Positions 24,463 through 35,752 of a stretch of 64,000 bases of DNA are shown here, one piece after another. The stretch's first letter is position 1, and every line of letters starts with the position of its first letter. Source of the stretch: Mariannaea sp. PMI_226. Lineage: Eukaryota; Ascomycota; Sordariomycetes; Hypocreales; Nectriaceae. The notes beneath the pieces were generated by a model, which saw only the letters and a list, made by a program, of their open reading frames with translations, did not search any database and was not told the DNA's origin. The position numbers and the translations under genes were made by a program. The stretch spans positions 372,001 through 436,000 of the forward strand of contig JANFOG010000011.1 in NCBI GenBank assembly GCA_024336345.1, written 5' to 3'.

Positions 24463-25963
24463 TTAGTTATCGCCCTTGGTCTCCGCCTCCTTCTTGGCGT
24501 CCTCCTCGTAGCCCTCCGTCTTCATATCCTTCAAACCCAGCTCCTCTTCCTCCTCTTCCGTTCGGGTATAATTCTCGCGCTTGATGCGCGGGTCGGGCGC
24601 AGGTGGGTCAACAAGAGGCTGGACGAAACTGCTGGCGAATGGATCGGTGAGGATGATGGTGAATGGCTTTTCACCAGCAATGGCGCTGTCGAGACCGCTG
24701 AAGAAGGAGTCCCACTGAGTCTTCTCCTCGGACGCCAGGGAGTCTCCGCCCTGGCCGTTGCCGCCTGCCTCGAAGATCTGGCTGTGAAGGTCGTTGCGCA
24801 CATTGGTCAGGAGACCTTCGACGGTGGTGAAGCGGCCTCCCAAGGTACCTGGGTTGACCTGGAGGTTGAGTTCAGGGCACTCAAGGCCGCAAGTCTCGCT
24901 CTTCAGAATGTCTCGGGCAAGGTCGACGCTATCCTTGACCTCGAGGGTGATCTTCTCGCCCAGCTCGGGAATCTCACCACCAGTCTTGACATCGTTTGAG
25001 CGGTATCCGCAGTCATCGCAGACAGTCGACATGAGAACTACTTGTTTGAAATGGGGAATATCGACCATCTTCATGTGAGTTGTGCAAGGATGCATGCATC
25101 CAGGGCATGTGGCAGGGAAGCTGTAAACCTCGTTGGGGATAATCTCGCCGTCGGCGGTCAAACCAGGGTTCTGGTGTTCGGCGGGGGCGTTAGGGTCTGA
25201 GCTGGAGAGACCAAGAGCCTCATTTTGCTCGGTTGTTCGAGCATACTCGTGCTTCTCCCACTTGCCAACACCATCCTTCAAGTCGGGAGCGATAAAAGAG
25301 TTTCCGGCAGGATCATCGATGAATACTCGGAAGGGGAATGAGTCGCCTAGCAACATAGAACGGGCCTTGGAAATGATCTCAGCAACTTTGAGGAATACTT
25401 CCGGAGTCTGCTCTTTGCGCGCTTCCTGTCCTAGCTCGAGGTCATCGACGACTGTGGTGAGGAGACCCTCGACATTTGTCAACTGGCCTCGTCCAGAAGG
25501 AATCTCAAGATCCAGCTCGATAAACTTGACAGTAGCGGTATCAGACTTGACAACCTGTCGGGCGAAGTCTTCGAGGCTGGTCAGACGAAGCTCGTAGTAA
25601 GTGCCCTTAGGCTGGACGGTTCCGGCGGCTTGAATTTCGTTGTTCTGGGTGTTGCAGTGCTCGCAGGAGAAGGACATGATGACGATTTCGCGGAAGTAGG
25701 GAATAGCAGTAAGGAGAAGACGGGTAACTCCCTAACCTCGTAGTCAGTTTTCAGAGTTCCAAAAGAAGAAACATGGGTTTAGAAAGCGATTTGCAACTCA
25801 CATTCTCGCCGCAGTTCATGCAGAGAGACTCAATTTCCTCAACGCCGCGGTAGTCGTCGGCGGCATTCTCGACGCCATCGGGCTGAGCAAGGGTGCTGAC
25901 CTTGTCGCCGATGGTCTCGAAGAACTGCTGAGGGTTTTGCTTGTTTGTGTCTTGGGCCGTCAT
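24463..25963 (-). CDS. ZPR1: Zinc-finger protein Zpr1, 2 exons, 476 aa
   Basis: Exons 25963-25802 and 25731-24463, with a 70-nt intron between, encode 476 residues, the usual ZPR1 size. The protein has two ZPR1 modules, each a C4 zinc finger plus a beta-barrel domain. The first finger uses CMNCGENG (residue ~48) and CEHCN; the second uses CPGCMHPC and CDDCGYRSNDVK. Both fingers are followed by the repeated motif VEGLLTTV / VEGLLTNV. The intron interrupts finger 1 exactly after CMNCGEN. From knowledge of the family, Zpr1 is an essential chaperone for translation elongation factor eEF1A and moves between cytoplasm and nucleus. The C-terminus is acidic (EEEEEELGLKDMKTEG). Nothing in the gene looks damaged. 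Confidence 0.95.
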
Positions 25964-26378
25964 TTTCGCGGTTTGGGGAGGGTATCGATGATGTGGGTTG
26001 ACGACGGTCGGTTTTTGGTGGTTACCACGACCGATGGAGGGGCAACCGAAATTTTTGGAGGGGCAACTTTTTTTTTAAGGCATTATGTCATGCGTGGGCG
26101 GCTGTGGGCGGATAACTGGCGGGCGCGTAAGGGGGGGCGGGGTTTGGCAGGTTGGGCCGCTGAAAGGATGCTGGAAGCACACGCTAGAACCTTCGCGACT
26201 GTGCCATTGGAGACGATGGCCTGAAGTAGCAGAGTGCCCATCGCAGACCAGCGAACTAGTGTGTATGTGTTTGTCTGTGTGTGTGTGGGCATTCTGGCTG
26301 GCGCTCAAGGCACTCTCACGACCGAGGATGAAGACAATGGCCGGCTTTTGGTCTTGTTTAGAGAACGGTTGGCATAGC
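25964..26378. other. ZPR1 upstream region
   Basis: 415 bp between the ZPR1 start and the stop of the next minus-strand gene. It must contain the ZPR1 promoter and the 3' end of the Rpr2/Snm1-family gene. A short (GT)n-like stretch lies near 26260-26290. No gene is seen. Confidence 0.5.
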
Positions 26379-26933
26379 TCATTTCATAAAATTAGCAAGG
26401 CTAAGCGGGCTTGAAGCCTGTTGCTGCTGGCCCGATAAAAGTGCTTGCAAGCCAGCCTTGCGGTTCTTGGCTCTCTTTTTGCTGCTGGCATTTGCCGTGG
26501 GTTTGGGTGCCTGAGGGGCCGTTCCCTTCTGTTGGACTTTGGCTGTCATCTTGGTCTTGGATCTGACAGCAGGCCCTGGACCTGGCAGTTCGATCTTAGT
26601 TTCGCGTGCGCATTGCGGACATTGCAGCAGCCTGTACGAGACGCTGTTGCGAGCTGTGTTGGATGCAGGACGCGTTGACACTTTGCCTTTCCGCAAGGAC
26701 TTCTTTCCTGACCCTGGTTTTACTGTCTGCCAAGTGGTTGGCGGAAGATGGATAGTTCCACAGCCACCACAGGAGCGCTGGAGTTGAATATCGGTTTGCG
26801 AGATCTTCTGCTCATATAGCAGTTGGTTGCGTTGGCTCATGAGATGTGCCGAAATCTCAGGAGCGGTCTGGCGAAGGAGGTGAGCTGCATTGGTGAGATA
26901 CTCAGTTGTCCCGGGAAGGTCTCCAATGGCCAT
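26379..26933 (-). CDS. RNase P/MRP protein subunit, Rpr2/Snm1/Rpp21 family
   Basis: Single exon, 184 residues. The N-terminal helical part (EYLTNAAHLLRQTAPEISAH, then MSQRNQLLYEQKISQTDIQL) is typical of the Rpr2/Snm1/Rpp21 family. It is followed by the zinc ribbon made of CGGCGTIHLPP (residues ~55-58) and LLQCPQCARETK (~104-107). A basic Lys/Arg/Pro-rich C-terminus ends with KKRAKNRKAGLQALLS, a tail I associate with this family. Members bind the RNA of RNase P (tRNA 5' maturation) or RNase MRP (rRNA processing, mRNA turnover). I cannot tell Rpr2 (P) from Snm1 (MRP) by eye, so no symbol is given. The gene lies 415 bp upstream of ZPR1 on the same strand. Confidence 0.82.
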   Translation of the reverse strand: MAIGDLPGTTEYLTNAAHLLRQTAPEISAHLMSQRNQLLYEQKISQTDIQLQRSCGGCGTIHLPPTTWQTVKPGSGKKSLRKGKVSTRPASNTARNSVSYRLLQCPQCARETKIELPGPGPAVRSKTKMTAKVQQKGTAPQAPKPTANASSKKRAKNRKAGLQALLSGQQQQASSPLSLANFMK

Positions 26934-27507
26934 CTTGGCAAGGGGGTAAAAACTGCTTCTTTTTTGGTGCTTGTAATGGTTCCCTAGTCCTTGAAGTTAC
27001 CTAGTGTCAGGTAAGGCAATCAAAAATTTGATACCATAGAGATTGAAGGTAGATGGGAAAAAGAACCATGAAGCTCAAGAGCACAGACACGGTGCCACAG
27101 GGAGACTAGTGGGGCTGAACAAGGTGTGGCTCAACGCTTCACGCAAGTCTTTTATCACGTTTCTTCAATTCTTGATGTACTCAAGATGAATTGATTATTT
27201 CCATTATAAATGAGTGTATCATTCGAGTCTCTGGGAAGTGTTTATTAGGACTTTCAATCACATAATTGTTCAATGGAGCACTCTTTGAGAAAGCCCGAAA
27301 AGTAACACAAACGTTGCTTCTGGCCCATCATCCAACAACGGAGCAGACAACTTGATAGATCATTGTACTTTGCAACTCTACTATACTATATATATATAGA
27401 CGTGGACCTTTTTTTTCTTTTATATTGATAGATGCGCTGATGAAGTGGCACACTTCATCATAACGAGCATAAAGGTATGTGTGGCTTCGTGCATACGGAC
27501 ATTATAT
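26934..27507. other. Intergenic region
   Basis: 574 bp holding the promoter of the Rpr2/Snm1-family gene and the 3' flank of the ketoreductase gene. It is AT-rich toward 27380-27425, with a (TA)n run and T tracts on the plus strand. No gene is seen. Confidence 0.5.
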
Positions 27508-28825
27508 TCAGACTCCGTGCCCCTTGAGCGATACAACCAGATCCTTGACGCTCGTTTCGAGTGAAGTCCATTCAATTCCCAAAACCTTGTTCGTTGCTTC
27601 ATTGTCCAGCTTGAATATCTCGTCTAGAGGAGGGAGATCACCACCAGGCACCTCCGGCCCAGGCACCTTGTCTGCGAACTCGGGGAAGTTGGCCCTCACG
27701 ATCTCGGCGATGGTCCGGTTCTTGAAGAAACCCGCCGTGGCCAGCAGACGCTTCCCGCCAGCGCTGGGCTCCTCTATGGCACGCACATGGGCCCTCGCTG
27801 CATCTCGGACGTCGACCCACAAAGCCACCGGGAGGGTTGGAGGAATGCCCTCCTTCCAGCCGCCTCGGAGAAGTGAGACAACCCTCTCGTTGGATGTGTT
27901 GATGCTGCTGAGGGTGGCGAGGTGGTGGACAACAGGTCCTAGGACAAGAGGAGGGTTGATGGTGACGAGATCGAACGAGGTCTTATTGGCGGCGACAAAG
28001 TCCCACGCAGCACGCTCAGCAAACGTCTTGGAGACACGGTAGGCGATATGTGCTGATCGGGTAATGTCCTCAATAGTGACGGGATTCCAGCTGGCCTCGC
28101 TTAGTGTAAGAGTTGGATCAGTCAACCTGGGTTCATTCATGATGGCAGCAAAAGAAGACGTGATCACGACACGCTTTACTGAAGGGGCGGAAGCATGGAG
28201 GGCCTTCAGAATACCAGTAGTACCAATAACTGCTGGATCTATCAAATCCTTCTGTGGATCGGCTGTTGCATTCGTCAGAGTCTGTTCACATCGAAACAAA
28301 AGTTTCCAGAAGAGACAAGAAAGCAAAGGGACATACTAATGTTTAGGCGAAACGGGCTCGCAGTATGCACTACAACCTCAATGCCTGGTGTCTTGGCTAC
28401 TTCATCAAAAGCACCCTCCTTTGCAATGTCGGGAACGAAAGCGAACTCTAGCTTGCCGGCATCGACCTTATCCTTGTGGGCCTCACGAATCTTTTGAGCC
28501 TTATCCTCAGAACGAACAGTCGTGATGACGGAATAGTCCTTCTCAAGGAGCTGTTCAAGAATGTGTGCTATCGAGGGAAAGAAAATGCAAGTATTAGCAG
28601 GTGCCAGCAGTAAGAGTTGGTCAAATAATTCTGTCCCCTCTGGGGTAGATACTTCATAGTAGGTACGCGAGGAGGAAGCGTTTGCGCTCGATATGGAGTT
28701 CATTATGATTACTCACCAGCAATGAAGCCAGAGCCACCTGTGGGTTGAAAATGAGTCTTGTTGAGCAACATTACAGGGCCAATCCCAATGGAAGAATACT
28801 CACCTGTGAGAAGAACCTTTCCCAT
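27508..28825 (-). CDS. NAD(P)-dependent ketoreductase, GRE2/dihydroflavonol-reductase-like, 4 exons, 342 aa
   Basis: Exons 28825-28804, 28737-28717, 28567-28337 and 28262-27508 join in frame to 342 residues, the normal length of this extended short-chain dehydrogenase group. Residues 1-15 form the Rossmann glycine motif MGKVLLTGGSGFIAA, which is spread over three exons; the second exon is only 21 nt. TVRSEDKAQK carries the Arg typical of NADPH preference. VVITSSFAAI supplies the catalytic Ser and AYRVSKTFAERAAW the Tyr-x3-Lys pair. The third intron ends at the CAG before CC-GAT, giving the conserved RLNITDPQKDLIDPAV. Relatives reduce aldehydes and ketones such as methylglyoxal, 3-methylbutanal or flavonoid-like substrates. 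The substrate cannot be predicted here. No secondary-metabolism neighbours are present. Confidence 0.9.
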
Positions 28826-29687
28826 AATTGCAGCAGGAGTCAAGCTCTGGTGGTGCTGTGGTTAATCTTGGCGACAAATAGTCGTCTTCTGATCCAATTT
28901 GTTTGGTAACCACGCAGGGCGGGAAAAGAAGGGCACTATATATGTGTGTGAGTATCTCCTCAATCAAGTGAGTGGATCAACCAATTGGTAATGTCTCGCT
29001 CGAGTTGATTATTGAACGTTAAAAGAGGGCTGTACGTTTAGTCTCACGCCCACTGGCGTAGGGCGCGCATCCTCATCCTTATGGTTTAGGGTATTAAAGG
29101 TTTGGAGCGACAGCATGCCCATTTGTAATCAGACCTAAACGATCATTAAATCCGAATAGATTGGCAGTTTTCGCGTGAGCGAATTGGACTTTGGCCTTGC
29201 TAGCGCTTCCCCTCACATTCCAAGGCACATATTGAAGCACAGGGCACTCATCGGAGATAACAGGATGAAGTCATACAAAACAAATATTACAATTGACGGT
29301 TTATCACCGAGAGGGATGATCATAGATACACGGGCTTGCACCAGACGATAGCACACTGCCGCCCTAGTTCTGCCTTGGCTCAGTATTTTCCGGCCTATTG
29401 AGCAGGCTCCTTTCTGCTTTATAATGTAACTTCCAACCTTTTCCTATCTGTTCGCTGAAACAGGTCACTTATCGTCGCTCATCGTCGCCGGGGGTGCCCA
29501 ATGACCTGGACGTGGGCCTTTTGAGCGACAAGCAACCAACATTCGATGCCCAGTTACTTGCAAACAATACCCTTGTCCAAGTCAAACTGTCCGTCGCTCA
29601 TAGGCGCACACCATCTTGGCGTTGAGCCAGCCCTGGGCTGTGTCATATATTTCGGCCCAGGCATAGTTATGATGCTCCACCAGCATC
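28826..29687. other. Intergenic region
   Basis: About 860 bp between the ketoreductase start and the YME1 stop. It must hold the ketoreductase promoter and the YME1 3' flank. Open frames at its right end are shadows of the YME1 3' region. No gene is seen. Confidence 0.5.
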
Positions 29688-32355
29688 TCAGCTGTTTGAG
29701 CTTGATGCTTCGGCGGCAGCTGGAGGAGCAGGAGAGGAAGGTGGTTGGGGCTGCCCGACTCCACCGAGGCCTGGCGGTTGTGGCACGTCATCGGGGATAG
29801 GCAGGGTCAAGGGTCCTTTTGGGGTAATGATTCGACCGGGTAAGGTCTCACCACGAATGACCTTTTCAACCTCAGATTTGTCTAGAGTCTCATACTGAAC
29901 AAGTGCCTTGGCAAGGAGGTCAAGTTCTTTTCGCTTTTCAGTCAGTAGCTCCCTCACATCCTCGTACGACTTGAGAAGAGTCTTCCGAACCTCGCCCTCG
30001 ATCGCGGCCTTGGTTTCGGAGCTAAGGTTCTCGTAACGTCGACCGTACTCTACAGGTCCGAGAGTACTCGACATGCCGAAGAGAGTAACCATCATGAAGC
30101 TCAGGTCGGTAGCTCGTTCGAGATCCTATTTTTGCAGTGTCAGTCACATATTGTGTCAAAGAGAGCCACTTGCTTGCATGTCTGCCTGAGTGTGTAACTT
30201 ACCGACGAAACTCCTGAGGTCACCTTGTCATCACCATATCGCATCTCTTCGGCCATTTTGCCTCCAAGTAGAACTCGGATGTTTGACATGTACTCAGCAG
30301 CAGTGTAGGAATACTTGTCCATTTGTGGAAGTTGAGCTGTATGACCCAGTGATGGACCCTTGGGCAGGATAGTAACCTTGTATAGAGTGCTTGAACTCTC
30401 CTTATCAAAGAGTTGCACAAGCGCGTGCCCAGCCTCGTGGTATGCGGTCATCTCCTTCTCTTTCTCGGTCACAATCATTGACTTTCTCTCAGACCCCATG
30501 GTAACACGGTCGAATGCCCAATCCATGTCCTGCTTTGAAACCAGCTTTGCCTTAGCGCGGCTGGCTCGAAGAGCAGCAACATTGAGCATGTTCTCAAGTT
30601 CGGCACCAGATCGACCAGGGCAGCGAGCAGCGATGGCCTCAAGGTCGACATCGGGGGCAACCTTGATCTTCTTGGCGTGATGCTTTAGAATGGCAATTCG
30701 GCCGCGAACATCAGGCATGTCAACATTGACATGACGGTCGAAACGTCCGGGGCGAGTGAGAGCCTTATCAAGCATCTTGGGAAGATTAGTAGCACCAATA
30801 ATAATGATCTTAGTGTCCTGATCGAATCCATCAAGCTCCGTGAGAAGTTGGTTCAGTGTCTGTTTCGCATGCGCCTGGTCTCTAGGGTTGCGCTTGCCAC
30901 CTATGGCATCGAGTTCGTCGATAAACACAATCGCAGGAGACTTGGCCTTGGCCGCGGCAAAAAGCTCACGAACTCGCTTGGCTCCAACACCAACGAAGAT
31001 CTCGTCAAACTCACTACCAGACATATAAAAGAACGGAACTCCAGCTTCACCAGCGACGGCTCGAGCAAGCAAAGTCTTTCCAGTACCAGGAGGGCCAACG
31101 AGTAGCACACCTTTAGGAAGTTTGGCGCCGAGATCAGTGAACTTTTCTGGGTTCTTCAAGAATTCCACAACCTCCTGGAGCTCCTCTTTGGCTTCATCGC
31201 AGCCATGGACATCGCTGAACCGGCTAGTTTGCTTCTCGGCCTTGACTTCAGAATCTTGCTTTGCGCCAGGTCCACGGCGGAATGTGCTGAGAGTCTCGAT
31301 CAAAATAGTAACAGCGGCGAAACAGAGATAGGTAACCACAAGGAAAGTAGCCAAGAACTTGAACCATCGGAATACAACAGAACGCGTAGACTCCTGGACG
31401 ATGACATGGATGGGTTCACCCTTATGGCCCATGTTACCGGCAGCAGCGGACCCATTCACAGCAGCGTTTCCAACAGCTTGCTCGAAAGTTGGCCATTGGT
31501 TCCGGGCATAAGGATTGGCCGCAGCTGGATTTGCAGCGTTGGTCGCACCAGCACCAAGCATGGCGAGAGCCTTCCGATAGGCGTCGTCTGTTGCCTGATT
31601 AGTCGCGAACCGACCTGACTGGTATCGTTCAACTAGGATGGCAGGCATATTGGCTCGAAGAAGAAGCTGGTAGAATGCATTCTGAGTGTTTGCGTTTCCA
31701 GGGTTTCTGTTTGCTGACTCCTCATGAGATGCAAGTTGATTGCGAGAGATTCCGTTTGCCGTTCCAAAGCCCCTCTTTTGAGAGTTCAAGATTCGAATAG
31801 TAGAGAGATTTCGAGATGAGGAAAGTACGCCAGGAGACGATTGCATGAATGGTCGAAGGAGAGATGAAGACGCAGAGGCAGTGGGCTGAAAGAATGGTCG
31901 TCGCAAGATGGGATTGGCCGCTTGGAGGCCAACCCGGCTGAGGTTGCCGATAGTCATTTGACTGGTAGTAGGAGACACATCTCGAGAGCCAATGCGAGCG
32001 CCTAGGGCAGGTATATTCAGATTTCGTAGGAATTCAGGCAGAGGAGAACCGGGAACCTAGACCGGATTATTAGCATCGAGGCAAAGTACGCATCAAAAAG
32101 TACGACTCACCTGTGGATTAGATTGGACCTTGGTGTCGGCTGCAGGTGACTGATAGACTGGCGTATCTTGGTTCGGCCGTCTCGAAGATGGTCTCGCGAT
32201 GCTTCGCCAAGGGACCGGCATAGTATTCACGATGGAAGGCCAGAGTTCCGTTGTCGCAGCTGCCACGTTCTGCATCATCAAAGTCAGACACGAATCATAT
32301 CCGGAGGGAATTGAAGGACTCATACTGGCAGCATAATCGTGTTGTAAACCATCAT
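29688..32355 (-). CDS. YME1: Mitochondrial i-AAA protease (YME1 / IAP-1), 4 exons, ~826 aa
   Basis: ATP- and zinc-dependent protease of the mitochondrial inner membrane, active on the intermembrane-space side, where it degrades unassembled and damaged proteins. Proposed exons are 32355-32326, 32269-32111, 32056-30203 and 30125-29688. Without the first intron, the ATG at 32323 gives an alternative N-terminus in the same frame. A basic, Ser-rich presequence of ~150 residues precedes one membrane span at ~298-320 (FLATFLVVTYLCFAAVTILI), the single span expected of an i-AAA enzyme. Walker A is GPPGTGKT (~384), Walker B is IVFIDELDAIGG (~439), and the second region of homology includes TRPGRFDRH. 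The zinc site is HEAGH (~603-607). The Asp of SS-DLERATD, the likely third ligand, begins the last exon. The C-terminal tail is Pro/Ala/Ser-rich. Confidence 0.93.
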
Positions 32356-34304
32356 TGAAGGGTTTCGGAATTTCAGGTATCCAGCGGCCTTTGTCACAAC
32401 AAAAATCGAAGAGAAGGGGACGGCCCAGCCGGCCGGCCGATGACGAGAGTGGTTGAGTAGCTAGTCCTCTCGGCGATCGGGTAGGTCGTTATGGTAGAAT
32501 TCAGAGCGTTAGTTTTACAGTATCTCGTGTGTAATATGGCGCATAAAACTTCGGGCGTGGTTGCTCATCAAAATAGTTACCTGGCCGCACTCATCGTGAT
32601 GAATTGCGCGCAGGTATCGTCGGGTTGAAGGAGATCTCGTTGGCCTGCTTGCCACTCTGGTCCGCAAGTCGGCATCACGAGACGACTTTTCCTGTTCTGG
32701 GACGGCTGAGTCATCGCCATCGGCTGCCAGATGTTCCGGCCCGCCCGCTCGAAGCATCTGGAGCATTTGTTTCAATTGGCCAGTAAAAAGGCTCCAACAG
32801 CCACTACCCCCGCCACCTCCGGGTGCCTCCGACTTCCATGGTATTCTACAGTTTCTTACCTGTCAACGGCCTCGTTGAGGATCCTGAAACATTGATATTT
32901 TGTTGCATGCGACGTACACTATTTCTTGAGAGCCGATGTCTATTAGCCAAATATATGAAAAACTTGAAGGAGGTGTTTTTATTTCACACCTCAAAAGCAA
33001 TATTCATATTTCGTACTGTTATGTCAATTTTGAGGCTCCTCTCATGAGTCATCAACAACCCAACAGATACTCAATCACTTGAAATTCTCTAGTGAAGCAC
33101 CGGTTTGCAAAGGATCCCTATCATGGTCATATCATGAAGGCTGCTTCATCACTACTAAAAGACGTCTATTAAATTGTAAAGCTCCTGTCTTTCCCCTCTC
33201 TTAATGCTATTTTACCAAAGAGGTCAAAAGGTAGAGTTGATAATCGTGGAGACGTGTAACTTCTCACTAGGTTCTGATATTGATGATGATGATACGGTGG
33301 TATATAAAAACAATAATCCAACACCCCATTACACCTATGGCTAATTAGGAGGCCTTTCTTTTCCATCACAATTAATAGTCAGATTCCATTCCCCATGGCC
33401 GTCATTAACATCGTCCAGGCACATTCGGTTCGTTACCCAACCCCTGTGGGAATTGTCGTGGCAATGTCTTCATCTCTCATTCGCTCTCCATCAGAAAACT
33501 CCTCCATTGGGTATCTCCAGTCCTCCAAGATGCGTTGTCATTCTCATGGTTGAGCTATGAGATGACTTCAGTCCATATGCCAGGCCCCCCGCTCCTTGCT
33601 TTGAATTCCTCCTTCTCTCTCCAGGCTCCACCATGCGAAGATCGTGGATGTAGTTTAAAGCCCGATTTCTTAGGATATCACTTAATTTCCCAACAAACCA
33701 ATTGCTGCCCCATTGTTGCCGTCTACAAGATGCCACTTACTCACCGATGCTAGAAAGGTAGTAACAAATTGAAAGTCAAATGCAGAACACGACCATGCAA
33801 CCGAAAATGACCATGCGTTGGAGCAAGTAACGCTGCTCCAAAAGGGGAATCATAATGCGTAAATCCAGAGATACCGACAAAAAAAAAAGAAAAGAAAAAA
33901 AAATGCTTTAGCAAAACGCCAAACTCATTCCAGAAGACAACCGCATATTCTGCTCGGGTATTATCATCGAAAAAGCAGCAAAGACCTGTCAGTCTTTCAA
34001 ATACTCTAGATCTGGCTGGCTAACAGCCCAAGAACGCCAAGAGATGCTTCCATGCCGCGACTGATGTTCAAGTCAAGTGAAACCGGGGAGCCCAATGCCC
34101 ACCACTCAGCAGGTGGGCTTGTTCACTGACATTCAGTCCGTATATCCCAAGTGGTATATCATAAAGAGGGAAAGAAATCGAAACAAAAACAGGAGTAATA
34201 TCTGTCTGGTCCAGCCTGGGTACGATATTGATACAGGGATGGGCTTCAGTAAGAGTGGTCAGAATCGACTCGGGTGCATTTTAGCAACATGGTATTGTTC
34301 GAGC
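32356..34304. other. Intergenic region
   Basis: About 1.95 kb between YME1 and the C2H2 gene stop. No ATG occurs on the minus strand from 32356 to 32540, consistent with a short YME1 leader. The rest is AT-richer with short A/T tracts, and no supported gene. Confidence 0.5.
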
Positions 34305-35752
34305 TTATATAGTCTCAAGTCTGCTGCTAGGCAATTGCATGGTAGGGTCGTCAAACTCGAGTTTTGGGCCACATAAATCGTAAACAGCAGTGCCATAAGC
34401 AGGCAGCTGGCCAATAGTCGTCACCTCAATAGGGTGCTGATATTGAGGCCAATGTTCCTCGTGAGGTTGAGAAATCGGCGGGCGGTAAGTATCGCTCGTG
34501 GAAGTTGACGTCTGATGCGGTGCCTGAGTAGTGACTGTCTGAGGTTGCGGAATAGCTTGATGCAGTCCGGAAGGATAAGTTGGAAGGTTCTGAGAGTCGG
34601 CAGGGGTACCGGTCTGAATTCCGTATGGGGGAGCATGCTGCTGTTGTGGAGGATAAAATCCACCATCCTGCATCAAAGGGCTCTGCACTGATGCAGCCGA
34701 AAACGTGCTCGGGCTACTTTGAATAGAAGCTGTTATGCCGGGTGCCGAGTAAGGCATGTCGATGGGAGGTCGCTCAACCTGCTGCTGGCCAAGCTGGTAG
34801 GGAGTTTGGATCTGGTTGGCCGCCATCGTCGCAATTCCAGGGTGACTCTGGTCGGCAACGTAGTAGGCTTGTCTCGGGATGCTTGCCCGTTGAATCATGT
34901 TCATCGAAGCTTGCTGTTCGGCAGCTGTATGAGGATGGTATTCAGGTGGGCCGCTAGAGGGCACGACAGGGCGGCTGACATATTGCTGGTGATGTTGAAA
35001 CGGGTAGCCATTCACCTGCTGCCCGAATTCAGGATACGAGCTGGTACGTTGTAGCGTTCCCTGGGGTGCCGATGAGGTAGCAGGCATCATGTCATGAGGA
35101 GACCATGTCATTGAAGAGGTCTGAGGAGTCGATGGGGATTCATCGGAGTCGGAATCTGACGAGCAGTCGTCCAAAGGATCGTTAGAGTTCAGTCCTTGCT
35201 GGTGTGATCTGCGTTGGTGCTTGACCATGGTTGTCTTCCGGCAGAAGCTATCCCCCCATTAGCCTACACTATGAAAGCTGGATTATTCCTACCAACCTCT
35301 TTAAACAACCATTGTGGCCACACTTGTAGGGGCGTTTGCCGGTGTGGATTCGTCGATGACGAGCGAGACTTGAAGACTGGCAAAGAGGTTAATTAATCAA
35401 TGTCGGTTGTTTTCAACCCTTGCCCAACTTACGTCGGAAAAACGCTTCCCACAGCCAATGTGCTGACACTGGTGAGGTTTCTCACCCGTATGGGTTCGAA
35501 CATGGACAGTCAAGGCACTTCGTTGAATGAAGCTCTTGCCGCAACCCGGTGTGGTGCAAGCATAAGGTCGTTCATTTGTGTGAATGCGATAGTGTCTCTG
35601 CAAATCAGATTTTCGATTGAAGCTCTGTACTTGGTGAGCCAGCTTATTCGAGATGTAAAAGGAGTCGCTGAACAAACCTTGGTGCATTTCTCCCAGTCAC
35701 ACTGAAATGGGCGAGCCGTTGGCTCATTATCAACTAATTCTAAGAGTTCCAT
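34305..35752 (-). CDS. C2H2 transcription factor with four zinc fingers, 4 coding exons, ~429 aa
   Basis: Coding exons 35752-35678, 35624-35433, 35376-35297 and 35247-34305. Four consecutive C2H2 fingers fill residues ~18-131: [51 protein letters not shown] and [18 protein letters not shown]. They are joined by TGEKP-type linkers (NERPYAC, GEKPHQC, GKRPYKC). Three introns fall within the finger region. The C-terminal ~300 residues are Gln/Pro/Ser-rich and begin with an acidic-Ser stretch ([13 protein letters not shown]), resembling an activation region. It should be a nuclear DNA-binding regulator; target genes are unknown and I assign no ortholog. The start is the first AUG after a very long AUG-free leader. 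The frame is open upstream through the exon at 35803 (CIHPEPKTCGAK), so a non-AUG start or a further 5' exon is possible. Confidence 0.85.

Noticed and set aside
24388..24999. 203-codon plus-strand frame
   Set aside because: Antisense shadow of the ZPR1 coding exon.
27479..28042. 187-codon plus-strand frame
   Set aside because: Antisense shadow of the ketoreductase coding exon.
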